From positions 1 to 18,765 of the forward strand of contig JAJDEH010000186.1 in NCBI GenBank assembly GCA_029259935.1: a stretch of DNA of 18,765 nucleotides, given 5' to 3'. The first letter of the stretch is position 1, and each line of letters opens with the position of its first letter. Under the pieces are notes generated by a model that worked only from the letters and a program-made list of their open reading frames with translations, did not search any database and was not told the origin of the DNA. Shown here one piece after another: positions 1-8,479 of the stretch. Made by a program: the position numbers and the translations under genes. This DNA is from Planctomycetota bacterium. Its GTDB lineage: Bacteria > Planctomycetota > Planctomycetia > Pirellulales > Pirellulaceae.

Positions 1-447
1 CGGACCGCCTCGCAGGGGCTCCGAGTAATCGAACAAATCCTTAGGGTTCTTCCGCGACCTTTCGAATCCTTGATGCCACTTGCCGACCATGGCCGTCGTG
101 TAGCCTTGCTCTTTCAACAACGAGGCAATTGTCATCCTGCCTTCCTCGATGACCGGTCCATTGCGCGCGTTCATTTGAGCCCGCACGGCGAATCGCCCGG
201 TAAGCAAAGCATAACGGGAAGGAACGCAGACCGATCCACCCGCGTGCGCATCGGTGAATCGCACTCCGCTCGCCGCGAGTTGGTCGAGGTTGGGCGTGGG
301 AATCTTGCTCTCGGAATTGAAGACGCGAACATCGCCATAGCCCAAATCGTCGGCGAGAATAAAGACAATGTTCGGCTTGGCAGCGGCCGCCCCGAGCGTG
401 GCCAGCGGCGAGAGGAAGATCGCGACAATCAGAGTCAAATATTTCAT
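1..447 (-). CDS. Sulfatase (formylglycine-dependent), N-terminal part, cut by the window edge
   Basis: An open frame read leftwards from ATG at 447 gives 149 codons with no stop before base 1, so the C-terminus lies outside the window. Residues 1-23 look like a signal peptide (MKYLTLIVAIFLSPLATLGAAA) ending in an Ala-rich cleavage site. Next comes KPNIVFILADDLGYGD, the metal-binding N-terminal strand of alkaline-phosphatase-fold sulfatases, where the DD pair binds the divalent metal. The C-x-P-S-R signature follows as CVPSRYALLTGR; its Cys is the residue converted to formylglycine. A later GKWHQGF corresponds to the usual GKWHLG active-site Lys/His motif. Families of this kind hydrolyse sulfate esters, often of polysaccharides, in the periplasm or outside the cell, and planctomycetes carry many of them. 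The substrate cannot be told from this fragment. No clear ribosome binding site precedes the ATG. The gene is divergent from the kinase at 706. Confidence 0.93.
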   Translation of the reverse strand, partial: MKYLTLIVAIFLSPLATLGAAAAKPNIVFILADDLGYGDVRVFNSESKIPTPNLDQLAASGVRFTDAHAGGSVCVPSRYALLTGRFAVRAQMNARNGPVIEEGRMTIASLLKEQGYTTAMVGKWHQGFERSRKNPKDLFDYSEPLRGGP

Positions 448-705
448 GGATTCGCTCGAAGAGGAAATGACATGTCCCAGGATTCCTTGTCAAAATCGCA
501 GCGCCATTCTAGCACACGGATTGGCCGTAAGCGGAACGCCCGAAATACCCGGCCCCGTTGAGGGTCTGTTCCTGGAGACGACGGTTGTCGCCTGCCGACG
601 CGCCGTTCACGGTTTGCAGTTCCTCTGGCAATCGTTGAAAATGGCCGCCACAACGGCCTGACCACTTCTCTTGCCGACCTAACTCATGTCCATCCGGACA
701 ACGCA
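448..705. other. Divergent intergenic region between sulfatase and first kinase
   Basis: This 258-bp gap separates the outward-facing starts of the sulfatase and the WD40 kinase and should hold promoters for both. I see no convincing -35/-10 pair on either strand. The one structural mark is a short inverted repeat, TGTCC-ATCC-GGACA at 687-700, ending five bases before the kinase ATG. The open frames crossing the gap have no recognisable protein features. Confidence 0.5.
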
Positions 706-3700
706 ATGAACTCGGAAGAAGTTAACCGCTACTGCGATCAATACGAGCAACTGTTGCGGAAGTCCGCGCAACATCTCACGGTCGAGCAGTTCTTGCAGCA
801 GTATCACATTCCCGCCGACGAAGTGCTGCGCGTTGAATTGAATGGCATCCAGCAGCAAATCTCGGTCGAGCTTGCTTTGAAGGGCGACGTTCAAGCGAAC
901 ACAATCCCGGCGGGGGACGACCGCCTTTCGCCCGAGAAGAACGTGGAACCGTTGGCGACCAGCGATTCCATCGCGGAACCGCATCTGGGAACGACGATTG
1001 GTCCGTACCAATTGCTTCAGCAGGTTGGCGAAGGAGGCATGGGCAAGGTCTATCTGGCCGAGCAGCGAGAGCCCGTTCGCCGAGAGGTGGCTCTGAAGAT
1101 CATCAAGCCCGGCATGGATTCCCGCCAAGTAATCGCCCGGTTCGAGGCCGAACGGCAGGCGCTGGCGCTGATGAGCCACCAGAACATCGCGCGCGTGCTG
1201 GACGCGGGCAGAACCGACGACAATCTTCCCTTCTTCGTGATGGAATTGGTACGAGGTGTTTCGATCACGGAATACTGCGACACGCATCGCCTAACGGTGG
1301 CCGAACGACTTGAATTGTTCATTCCAGTCTGCCAAGCGATTCAGCATGCCCACCAGAAGGGGATCATCCACCGCGATATCAAGCCGTCCAACGTTCTAGT
1401 CTGCAACGACGACGGAGTCCCCGTGCCAAAGGTGATTGATTTTGGCGTTGCCAAGGCGGTCGAACAGCCGTTGACGGAAAAAACGCTGTTCACGCAGTTT
1501 GGTCAAGTGATTGGGACACTGGAATACATGAGTCCAGAACAGGCCGACGTGAGCCAACTGGATATCGACACGCGGTCCGACGTCTACTCGCTGGGCGTAT
1601 TGCTGTACGAACTGCTCACCGGAAGCACGCCGATCGACAACCGGCAACTTCAGCGCGCCGGACTGGAGGAGATGTTGCGGATCGTTCGCGAAAGCGAAGC
1701 CCGCAAGCCCAGTACTCGGCTGAGCGATTCCGGGGACGCGTTGCCTAGGATCTCGGCACAGCGCAACGTCGACCCCCGAAAGATCAGTGCGCTTCTGAAG
1801 GGAGACCTCGATTGGATCGTGTTGAAAGCACTGGAAAAGGATCGCAGCCGCCGGTACGAATCGGCGCACGACTTGGCTCGAGACATCGAGCGACATCTGC
1901 GGGATGAACCCGTCGAAGCATGCCCTCCCTCGGCCACCTACAAACTTCGTAAATTCGCCCGCAAGCACCGAGCGGCGATTGCCGTGGCGGTCTCCTTCGC
2001 ATTGCTGTTGGTCGTGGGAACGATTGTCAGCACATGGCAAGCCATTCGCGCCTTGCACGCCGAGGGTAATGCTGAATCCGCGCGGGCGGACGCCGACTCG
2101 CGCGCGACGGACGCCCAGCGAGCGCGCCTGGAAGCCGACAATCGCACGCAGGAAGCTCAACGGGCCAGAGCCCAAGCGCAAAAGACGGTCTTTGACCTGC
2201 ACACGTCGCTCGGCCTGGCGGCGGGCGATCGAGACGACCCGGCCTTGGCCGTGCTGTGGTTTGCCGAAGCCGCGCGCCGCGCACCACCAGAATCAACCGA
2301 CCGGCGAACGAGTCGCGTGCGAGCCAGGATGTGGGGACGCGTTGCACCCACGCCAATCCACGCCCTCTGGCACGACGGCGAGCCACTCGAAGATCTGGAC
2401 TTCTCGCCGTCGGGCGAGTTTGTCGCGACGTTGACCAAGAAGGGCCGTTGCCTGATCTGGGATTTTCGCCAAGACAAAACGCACGCGGTGGCCGGCGTAG
2501 TGCGGAGCATGGCGTGGCGTTCGGGGCACTCCGAACTGGCCGTCGGCCTGGAACAGGGTGGCGTGCATGTACTCTCCGCTCCACGCTGGCGGGCGCGGGA
2601 ACAGATTGAATTCAAGGGCTCTGTCACGGCGCTCGAATACAGCCGGAATGGGAGCAAGTTGGCGATAGCCAGCAACGAAGTGCGCGTCTGGGACGCGTCT
2701 GCCGGTGAGTTCGCAACGCCCGTGTGGGAGCACCCCAAGCCGGTCTTCGCGCTGGCGTTCTCGCCCACTGATGAGCAACTCGTCACATCTTGCGCCGACG
2801 ATCAGGCACGGGTATTCGAGTTGTCGGCACAGTCTTCAGTGCCAATGATCGGCCCTCTTGTTCACAGGTTGCATGTCTTTTCCAGGGATCTGCCAATTCC
2901 CGCGCGGATCATGCAGGGCACGTTAATTACGATGACCGGAGCAACGATGATCTTGCTGGACGGCCAGTCCGGTGAGGAGATCGAGAAAATCCGACTGGAT
3001 GGTTCCGGTGCCACGACGATTGCGCCAGCGCCCGACGGCCGGCATTTCGTCGTGGGAGGCGGCAGCGTTGGCAGCCTCCAGGTCTGGGACGCAAAATCGC
3101 AAGAGTACCTTCACGATATCGCGAACAGGGATGCCATCACTTCCGGGGTCTTCAGCCCGGATGGCGGCACGTTTGCGTCGGCGGGCGGCGCGGGCTTGTT
3201 CATGATCTCGATGCGCAATCGGCGGCCGGTTTCTGAAACAAAATTCGGCTTTATCGGCGTGCGCAAGACCTCCTTCTCCGCTGACAATCAACTTCTCGCG
3301 GTTGGGCGGGGCAACGGACTCGTGGAAATTTATGACCTCAGCCACAAGGATTTTCGCAGACGCACTATCGCGCTGACCGGTGAGGCGTCGCGGGTCAAGC
3401 TAAGTCGCGACCACGAATTCTGTTTGTTGGCCGGCAGCCCGTGGTGGTGGGGCAACACCCGGTCAGCTCGGGTCTACGCGACTGACGATTATCGAGCGGA
3501 AGGACCATCGCTGGAGCCGGGCGGATTACTGATGGATGCCTGCTTCACCCACGACGATCGACAAGTCGTAACCGCCAGCACCAAAAACGAATTGTTGTTT
3601 TGGGATTGGCGGACGGGAGAACGCGTTGCGGACCCCATCCCGCTGAAGTCCGAACCACGGGCCTTGGACTGCAGCCCAACAGGGGAGCTGCTCGTTGCTG

Positions 3701-4908
3701 TGTGCGAGGGAGGCCACATTCAAGTACATGATGCGGCGACAGGCGTTTTGCGGTACGTCGCTCAACACGGTTCCACCGAGACTCCCAAGTTGCGGCGGGA
3801 TCCGAACGTGAACCGCTTCTGGGAAACCGAAGATCGTCGGCCGACAGGACGTGGCGTTGACAAATCCCTGGATCACTTGCGATTTTCCGCGGATGGAAAG
3901 TGGTTTGTCACCGCGAGAGGCGACTCCGAGGTATACGTTTGGCACGCCGTCGGTGACGTCGCCAAACTGCGCTATCCGCCACTCCAGCACGGCCCGGACG
4001 TGTCGGCCGTGGCGCTCTCGCGAGACGATCAATACTTGGCGACCGCCTCACGCGACGGGACGACATGTGTTTGGGATTTTGAAACGGGTGATCGGTTGGC
4101 GGAGTTGAAACACCCCAAAGCCGTGCCGAGCATCGATTTCGGTGAGAATAGCCGGTATCTGGTTGCCGCTTGTGCCGACGGCCAGGCGCGAGTTTGGGAT
4201 TGGCGGTCACGGGCCCTGGCGTCGCCGCCGCTCGGGCACAAAGCCTTGAGCGTTAAACTCGTGCTTAACGATGAGTGGGTCGTTACGGCGGGACATTTTG
4301 GAAACCGCGATGCTCGGATCTATGAGCGGCGCACCGGGCTGCCGGTGTCTCCCCCTATTCCGATGGATCGACACGGGAATCGGATCATCGAATTCAGCGA
4401 CCCGCCGCGTGTGATTCTCTCGGCGACTGGCGATGCGAGGGTGAAAACAGAGAATCCAAATGCCTTGCTACCGGCGAGGATTTCCGTAATTCCACTCGAA
4501 GACCTGACGGACGCGGTTCAACTTTCCATCGACGACTTGCGCCTGTTAGCGGAAGTCCGCGCTGGGCGGCGAATCGAGCAGGGAGGCATCATCGGCCTGA
4601 CGACCGACGAATGGCTCGAACGCTGGCGGCTGTTCCATCAGCGGCATCCCGATTACCTGTCACGACTTCTTTCGCCCGTCGCAGCTCAAGCCTGGCATCG
4701 CGAACGCGGCGAGGCGCGTTTGGCCGCCCAGGACTGGTTCGGCGCACGCTGGCACTTTGACCGAGCGATTTCGACGGACTCCGACGATTGGTTGCTGTTT
4801 CGGCGTCGAGAGCAAGCGCTGAAAGCACTGGGCGAGCTTGAACTGTCTAAAAAAGACCACGACCGCGCCGAAGCGCTCAAGAACGCCAACCGCCACCAGA
4901 TCGACTAA
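706..4908 (+). CDS. Membrane Ser/Thr protein kinase with long WD40-repeat array
   Basis: 1400 residues. An N-terminal region of about 98 residues precedes a Hanks-type kinase domain (about 99-400). It has the glycine loop GEGGMGKV at 108-115, Lys131 in VALK, the alpha-C Glu149, catalytic HRDIKPSN at 222-229, DFG at 245-247 and SPE at 276-278, so all catalytic residues are present. A single transmembrane segment lies at about 423-444, followed by an Ala/Arg/Glu-rich likely coiled coil at 450-495. From about 550 to 1240 there are 14-15 degenerate WD40 units (for example VWDFETGD and ARVWDWRS), enough for two seven-bladed propellers. The last 100 residues are helical and TPR-like. The kinase should face the cytoplasm with the propellers outside it. 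ATG 706 is the first in-frame start before the conserved part; no Shine-Dalgarno is visible. It lies 135 bp upstream of the ECF sigma gene. Ligand and substrates are unknown. Confidence 0.93.
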   Translation: MNSEEVNRYCDQYEQLLRKSAQHLTVEQFLQQYHIPADEVLRVELNGIQQQISVELALKGDVQANTIPAGDDRLSPEKNVEPLATSDSIAEPHLGTTIGPYQLLQQVGEGGMGKVYLAEQREPVRREVALKIIKPGMDSRQVIARFEAERQALALMSHQNIARVLDAGRTDDNLPFFVMELVRGVSITEYCDTHRLTVAERLELFIPVCQAIQHAHQKGIIHRDIKPSNVLVCNDDGVPVPKVIDFGVAKAVEQPLTEKTLFTQFGQVIGTLEYMSPEQADVSQLDIDTRSDVYSLGVLLYELLTGSTPIDNRQLQRAGLEEMLRIVRESEARKPSTRLSDSGDALPRISAQRNVDPRKISALLKGDLDWIVLKALEKDRSRRYESAHDLARDIERHLRDEPVEACPPSATYKLRKFARKHRAAIAVAVSFALLLVVGTIVSTWQAIRALHAEGNAESARADADSRATDAQRARLEADNRTQEAQRARAQAQKTVFDLHTSLGLAAGDRDDPALAVLWFAEAARRAPPESTDRRTSRVRARMWGRVAPTPIHALWHDGEPLEDLDFSPSGEFVATLTKKGRCLIWDFRQDKTHAVAGVVRSMAWRSGHSELAVGLEQGGVHVLSAPRWRAREQIEFKGSVTALEYSRNGSKLAIASNEVRVWDASAGEFATPVWEHPKPVFALAFSPTDEQLVTSCADDQARVFELSAQSSVPMIGPLVHRLHVFSRDLPIPARIMQGTLITMTGATMILLDGQSGEEIEKIRLDGSGATTIAPAPDGRHFVVGGGSVGSLQVWDAKSQEYLHDIANRDAITSGVFSPDGGTFASAGGAGLFMISMRNRRPVSETKFGFIGVRKTSFSADNQLLAVGRGNGLVEIYDLSHKDFRRRTIALTGEASRVKLSRDHEFCLLAGSPWWWGNTRSARVYATDDYRAEGPSLEPGGLLMDACFTHDDRQVVTASTKNELLFWDWRTGERVADPIPLKSEPRALDCSPTGELLVAVCEGGHIQVHDAATGVLRYVAQHGSTETPKLRRDPNVNRFWETEDRRPTGRGVDKSLDHLRFSADGKWFVTARGDSEVYVWHAVGDVAKLRYPPLQHGPDVSAVALSRDDQYLATASRDGTTCVWDFETGDRLAELKHPKAVPSIDFGENSRYLVAACADGQARVWDWRSRALASPPLGHKALSVKLVLNDEWVVTAGHFGNRDARIYERRTGLPVSPPIPMDRHGNRIIEFSDPPRVILSATGDARVKTENPNALLPARISVIPLEDLTDAVQLSIDDLRLLAEVRAGRRIEQGGIIGLTTDEWLERWRLFHQRHPDYLSRLLSPVAAQAWHRERGEARLAAQDWFGARWHFDRAISTDSDDWLLFRRREQALKALGELELSKKDHDRAEALKNANRHQID

Positions 4909-4979
4909 CGTGGCGGCGAAGGACAATCAAAGGGAATCTCGCGGCCAGGGCGACGGGCCTAGACTTCCAGCGCGGGTTG

Positions 4980-5008
4980 TTGGCGCGGCTGGGTCCCGGC
5001 AGGATAAT
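4980..5008 (+). promoter_or_regulatory. Candidate sigma-70-type promoter for the ECF sigma gene
   Basis: TTGGCG at 4980-4985 (four of six to TTGACA) is followed after 17 bases by GATAAT at 5003-5008 (five of six to TATAAT). Transcription would begin near 5015, about 30 bases before the chosen sigma-factor ATG. It suggests that sigma and the second kinase can be transcribed apart from the first kinase. Match quality is modest and nothing independent supports it. Confidence 0.35.
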
Positions 5009-5043
5009 CTCAGTTGGGCCCTTTCGCTGTTAGGTCGCGTTGG

Positions 5044-5628
5044 ATGGACGAAACGTCAATCAGTCTGCTGGATCGTGTTTGCCGGCATTCCGATTCCGAA
5101 TCTTGGTCGAAGCTCGCGGCAATCTATACGCCCGTGTTGCACGCTTGGTTGCGACGCTACGACTTGCAAACGTCCGACGCGGAAGATCTCGTGCAAGAGG
5201 TGCTGGTGGTCGTGTCCCGTGAAATGACGGACTTTCAGCATTCGGGACGTCCCGGCGCCTTTCGAAGTTGGTTGCGAACCGTCTTGGTCCATCGGTTGCG
5301 AAACTTCTGGCGCGCGCGGCAGAGACGACCGTCGGCGAAGGGCGGCAGCGACTTTCTTCAAGAGCTCGACCAGCTTGAAGATCCCAACAGCGCGCTCAGC
5401 CACCTGTGGGATCGTCAACATGATGATCAGGTGTTGCGTGAAGCGCTTGAACAAAGCAAGTCCAAGTTCACGCCCAATACCTGGCTGGCCTTTCAACGGG
5501 TGGTGCTTGATGGTGCAAAAGCCGCCGACGTGGCGAGGGAATTGGGCATTTCCGCCAACGCCGTCTTGATCGCTAAGTCCCGTACTCTAAGCCATTTAAA
5601 ACAAGTGACTCGCGGCCTGGTCGATTGA
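5044..5628 (+). CDS. ECF-type RNA polymerase sigma factor
   Basis: 194 residues from ATG 5044. An in-frame TTG at 5014 would add ten residues, but MDETSISLLDRV is the usual start of planctomycete ECF factors, and a weak AGG lies nine bases upstream of the ATG. Sigma region 2 spans about 22-92, with the polymerase-binding helix around DAEDLVQEVLVVV (45-57) and the -10-recognition part through FRSWLRTVLVHRLRNFW (73-89). Region 4 spans about 143-187 with a helix-turn-helix at AADVARELGISANAVLIAKS (160-179). There is no region 1.1 or region 3, as expected for ECF factors. It sits 135 bp after one receptor-like kinase and 100 bp before another that carries a ZAS-like motif. No separate anti-sigma gene is present, which fits the kinase-associated ECF groups known from planctomycetes. 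The target promoters are unknown. Confidence 0.93.
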   Translation: MDETSISLLDRVCRHSDSESWSKLAAIYTPVLHAWLRRYDLQTSDAEDLVQEVLVVVSREMTDFQHSGRPGAFRSWLRTVLVHRLRNFWRARQRRPSAKGGSDFLQELDQLEDPNSALSHLWDRQHDDQVLREALEQSKSKFTPNTWLAFQRVVLDGAKAADVARELGISANAVLIAKSRTLSHLKQVTRGLVD

Positions 5629-5728
5629 ATTGAAGTTTTTCGCGGATTCTTCAGAAAGGATCCGGCTTCCTCGGCACTTTCATAAGTACCACGCGGAAGA
5701 TCGCTGACCCTCGGATTAAAACCCACTC

Positions 5729-8332
5729 ATGAACGAATCATCCCATCATCCGTCCGATGATCAACTGAAGGCTTTCGGCCTGGGCGATCTAGATCCCCAA
5801 AATTCGGCGAAAGTCGAAGTTCACATTGAAGAATGTCATGAGTGTTCAGAGACGCTGCTGGGCTTGTCTTCCAGCAGCGATACCTTTGTATCTTCGCTGC
5901 GACGGGCAGGCCAATCCGAGCAGGAAGCGTCCGAGCCAACGCCGGCGTCTCAGGAAGAGACGATCGCGTTGTCGTTGGACGCGGCCGACTCACGCCTCGC
6001 CGACGACGGGCTTCGCGATGTACCGCCGCAACTGCTGAACCACCCCCGCTACCGAATTGCCGAATTGGTCGGCAAGGGCGGCATGGGTGACGTCTACAAA
6101 GCGGAACACAAGCTGATGAGCCGCCCAGTGGCGCTCAAAGTGATTAATCGAAAGCTGGTCGCTCACCCTCGGGCCGTCGAGCGTTTCCGTCGTGAAGTCC
6201 AGGCCGCCGCCCGTTTGTCTCATCCAAATATTGTCACCGCGCACGATGCCGACCAAGCCGGCGACGTTCACTTTCTGGTCATGGAATATGTCGATGGTAC
6301 GGACCTCTCCGAAGTCGTCCGGCAGCGTGGCCCCCTGCCGGTCGCCCAGGCGTGCAGCTATATCCAACAAGCGGCCAGTGGATTGCAAAAGGCTCACGAA
6401 CTAGGACTTGTCCACCGCGACATCAAACCACACAACCTGATGGTCACCGGCGAGGGGCAAGTCAAGATCCTGGACTTCGGATTGGCCAGCTTCGTTAGCG
6501 AAACGCCACCGGAAGTCACCGGCGAGAGTGACACCGAACCGGGGCCGCTGCCCTCTCGACTTACATCGATGGGTTCCACGATGGGAACGCCCGACTACAT
6601 CTCACCGGAACAAGCCATCGATGCCGGTTCGGTCGACATTCGATCGGACATCTACAGCTTGGGATGCACGCTTTACTTTCTGCTGACCGGCAATCCGCCT
6701 TATCCTGAAGGCAAGTTGGCCGATAAGCTGAAAGCGCACTCTGAAGACGAACCGCAAGCGGTCGCTGAAGTTCGTGGCGATGTGCCCGTCCAGCTTGTCG
6801 ACACGTTGCGACGAATGATGACCAAGAAAGCGGCGGATCGCTTTCAAACACCGGCGGAAGTCGCCGACGCACTGGCACCATTCCGTTCGGCCCCGACGTC
6901 AACGCCTTCGGCAGCCAATCCGGCGCGCCGTCGCTTGCTCTCCGCAATCGCCCTTTGTTTTGGCTTGGCCGCCGTCGCCGTGGCGGGCTTCGCCATCTAC
7001 ACGGAGTTGGACAAGGGAAACATCGAAATCCACGTCGCTTCGGAACTCAAAGGCCTGGAGGACGTGAAGGTGGTACTCAAGCAAGGCGGTGAGGCTGTCG
7101 CCACGATTCCGGTCGCCAAGATCTCCGATCCCATCACATACCGGCACCGTTCCGGAGAATACGAGGTTCGATTGCAGGGAGGCGACGGCAACATTGACCT
7201 GCGGGTTTGGTCCGACGGCGCGCTGGTGGATCATCGACGCGACCAAATCAAACTGGACCGCAATGGGCGGATCCGCGTCGAGCTTAAGCTCGCGGCTCGA
7301 AAAGAAACGATACTGGTGCAGGATCCCGAGAGGCACCCACCGGTCGCCGTATTGCGGGAAACCGTGGAATCAAATCGCTTCCGGCCGTCATGCGTCGAGT
7401 TTTCACCCCGGCAAATGTGGCTGGCATCCGGCGCGGGCGACGGCAAGATCAAACTGTGGACGACTAACACCGACCAGGCGAAACGCCATGAGACCAAGGA
7501 ACTTGTCACTCATGGTCCGCAAGAAGTCCAATCTTTGGCATTCTCGCCGGACGGAAAATGGCTGGCATCCGCCACTCGTCAACGAGGCTTTCGCATCGAC
7601 CAGGTGCCGGTCAATCCACACTTACAGAATTTCGGCGGCCCGCCCCGGCCGATAAGAGGCGGATCGAGCGACAAGTTTGAATTGCCGGCGCAGCGGGCCG
7701 AAGTGGCGTGTGTCGCCTTTTCTCCTGACAGCAAGACGCTCGCCACGGGCGTCAACAAAGGCGTCTACTTTTGGGACCCGCAAAAGCGTGGAAGCCACCA
7801 AGGAATGTTCAGCGCTCACAAGGGCATGGTGGTTTGCCTTACTTTTTCGCCTGACGGCGAAACGCTGGTTTCCGGCGCGCGGGACGGAACGATTCGCAGG
7901 GCACGCCTTCACCAGGACCGCAGTCTGGGAATGGTCCGCGATCTAGAAGATCCGTTGGCCGCCCACGACAACGGCGTCACCGCTCTTGTTTTCTCGCCCG
8001 ACGGCAAATGGTTAATCTCGGGCGGCCACGATCATCTGGTCAAGATCTGGGATGCAACAACAGGAGAACTAAGGAAGACGCTCAAGGGTCACACCAAAGC
8101 CGTCACCGCGTTGGCGGTTCACCCTGGCGGCACGATCGCATCCTCGAGCGAAGATGGGACCGTGCGATTGTGGCGTCCGACGGACGGCACGTTGTTACAG
8201 GTGATCGAAGAACACACCGATCAAGTTCGCTCGGTCGCTTTTTCACCCGACGGAGAAGTGATGGCCACGGCCAGTTGGGATAAATCGATCAGAATTTGGG
8301 ATCTAAGCTTGCCGCCCAACGGCATGCACTAA
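5729..8332 (+). CDS. ZAS-like Ser/Thr protein kinase with seven-repeat WD40 propeller
   Basis: 867 residues. The N-terminus carries H32-x3-C36-x2-C39 in a short helical context, like zinc-binding anti-sigma (ZAS) domains. The kinase domain spans about 108-385: GKGGMGDV at 115-122, Lys137, alpha-C Glu156, HRDIKPHN at 229-236, DFG at 249-251 and SPEQA at 292-296, all intact. A transmembrane helix lies at about 403-424. Residues 430-525 are beta-rich and PEGA-like. From about 546 to the end there are seven WD40 units (FSPDGKWLASA-type strands; IWDA, LWRP and IWDL ends), enough for one closed seven-bladed propeller on the non-cytoplasmic side. ATG 5729 lies 100 bp after the sigma gene, so co-transcription is plausible. 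Inference: the cytoplasmic ZAS-like part holds or releases that sigma factor depending on kinase state or propeller ligand. This differs from the first kinase, which has no ZAS motif and a longer array. Confidence 0.92.
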   Translation: MNESSHHPSDDQLKAFGLGDLDPQNSAKVEVHIEECHECSETLLGLSSSSDTFVSSLRRAGQSEQEASEPTPASQEETIALSLDAADSRLADDGLRDVPPQLLNHPRYRIAELVGKGGMGDVYKAEHKLMSRPVALKVINRKLVAHPRAVERFRREVQAAARLSHPNIVTAHDADQAGDVHFLVMEYVDGTDLSEVVRQRGPLPVAQACSYIQQAASGLQKAHELGLVHRDIKPHNLMVTGEGQVKILDFGLASFVSETPPEVTGESDTEPGPLPSRLTSMGSTMGTPDYISPEQAIDAGSVDIRSDIYSLGCTLYFLLTGNPPYPEGKLADKLKAHSEDEPQAVAEVRGDVPVQLVDTLRRMMTKKAADRFQTPAEVADALAPFRSAPTSTPSAANPARRRLLSAIALCFGLAAVAVAGFAIYTELDKGNIEIHVASELKGLEDVKVVLKQGGEAVATIPVAKISDPITYRHRSGEYEVRLQGGDGNIDLRVWSDGALVDHRRDQIKLDRNGRIRVELKLAARKETILVQDPERHPPVAVLRETVESNRFRPSCVEFSPRQMWLASGAGDGKIKLWTTNTDQAKRHETKELVTHGPQEVQSLAFSPDGKWLASATRQRGFRIDQVPVNPHLQNFGGPPRPIRGGSSDKFELPAQRAEVACVAFSPDSKTLATGVNKGVYFWDPQKRGSHQGMFSAHKGMVVCLTFSPDGETLVSGARDGTIRRARLHQDRSLGMVRDLEDPLAAHDNGVTALVFSPDGKWLISGGHDHLVKIWDATTGELRKTLKGHTKAVTALAVHPGGTIASSSEDGTVRLWRPTDGTLLQVIEEHTDQVRSVAFSPDGEVMATASWDKSIRIWDLSLPPNGMH

Positions 8333-8343
8333 CAGTTCACGAT

Positions 8344-8396
8344 TTGTGGTGCAGGCGTCCCGCCTGCCTGTCGCAGCCGAGACGGCCGCACCACAA
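8344..8396. repeat. REP-like nested inverted repeat between kinase and serpin
   Basis: TTGTGGTGC at 8344-8352 pairs perfectly with GCACCACAA at 8388-8396 (9 bp). Overlapping its left arm is a second perfect hairpin, GCAGGCG at 8351-8357 and CGCCTGC at 8361-8367 with a three-base loop. GTGGTGCAGGCGTCCCGCCTGC resembles short palindromic intergenic repeats that I recall as common in planctomycete genomes. There is no T-run, so it is not a standard intrinsic terminator, though it may protect the kinase mRNA end. Confidence 0.55.
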
Positions 8397-8417
8397 TTGG
8401 GGAAAGAATTTCTTACC

Positions 8418-8431
8418 GGCCCCAAGGGGCC
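8418..8431. repeat. Perfect palindrome GGCCCC-AA-GGGGCC
   Basis: A six-base inverted repeat with a two-base centre lies between the REP-like element and the serpin RBS. In RNA so small a loop would open to a shorter stem. It resembles GGCCCCAAAGGGGCC-type units found repeatedly between planctomycete genes and could be another module of the same dispersed element. Confidence 0.45.
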
Positions 8432-8466
8432 AGCACGAATCTCACAACATTCCAAAACAGGACCTC

Positions 8467-8473
8467 AAGGAGA
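8467..8473 (+). promoter_or_regulatory. Strong ribosome binding site of the serpin gene
   Basis: AAGGAGA lies six bases before ATG 8480. This is the best Shine-Dalgarno in the window, where most starts have none, and it fixes the serpin start. Confidence 0.8.
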
Positions 8474-8479
8474 TACTCT

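Noticed and set aside
448..705. Short open frames on both strands between the sulfatase and first kinase.
   Set aside because: All are short, Arg-rich and without RBS or family features; the stretch is more likely promoter DNA.
679..1287. A 202-codon minus-strand open frame over the first kinase N-terminus.
   Set aside because: Antisense to the conserved glycine-loop region, with no conserved motif and no plausible promoter.
1396..2202. A 268-codon open frame on the minus strand inside the first kinase.
   Set aside because: It is the mirror of well-conserved kinase-domain codons, as often happens in GC-rich genes, and its translation has no recognisable feature.
5014..5043. TTG start adding ten residues to the sigma factor.
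   Set aside because: The added residues are not typical, and the ATG at 5044 gives the usual planctomycete ECF N-terminus.
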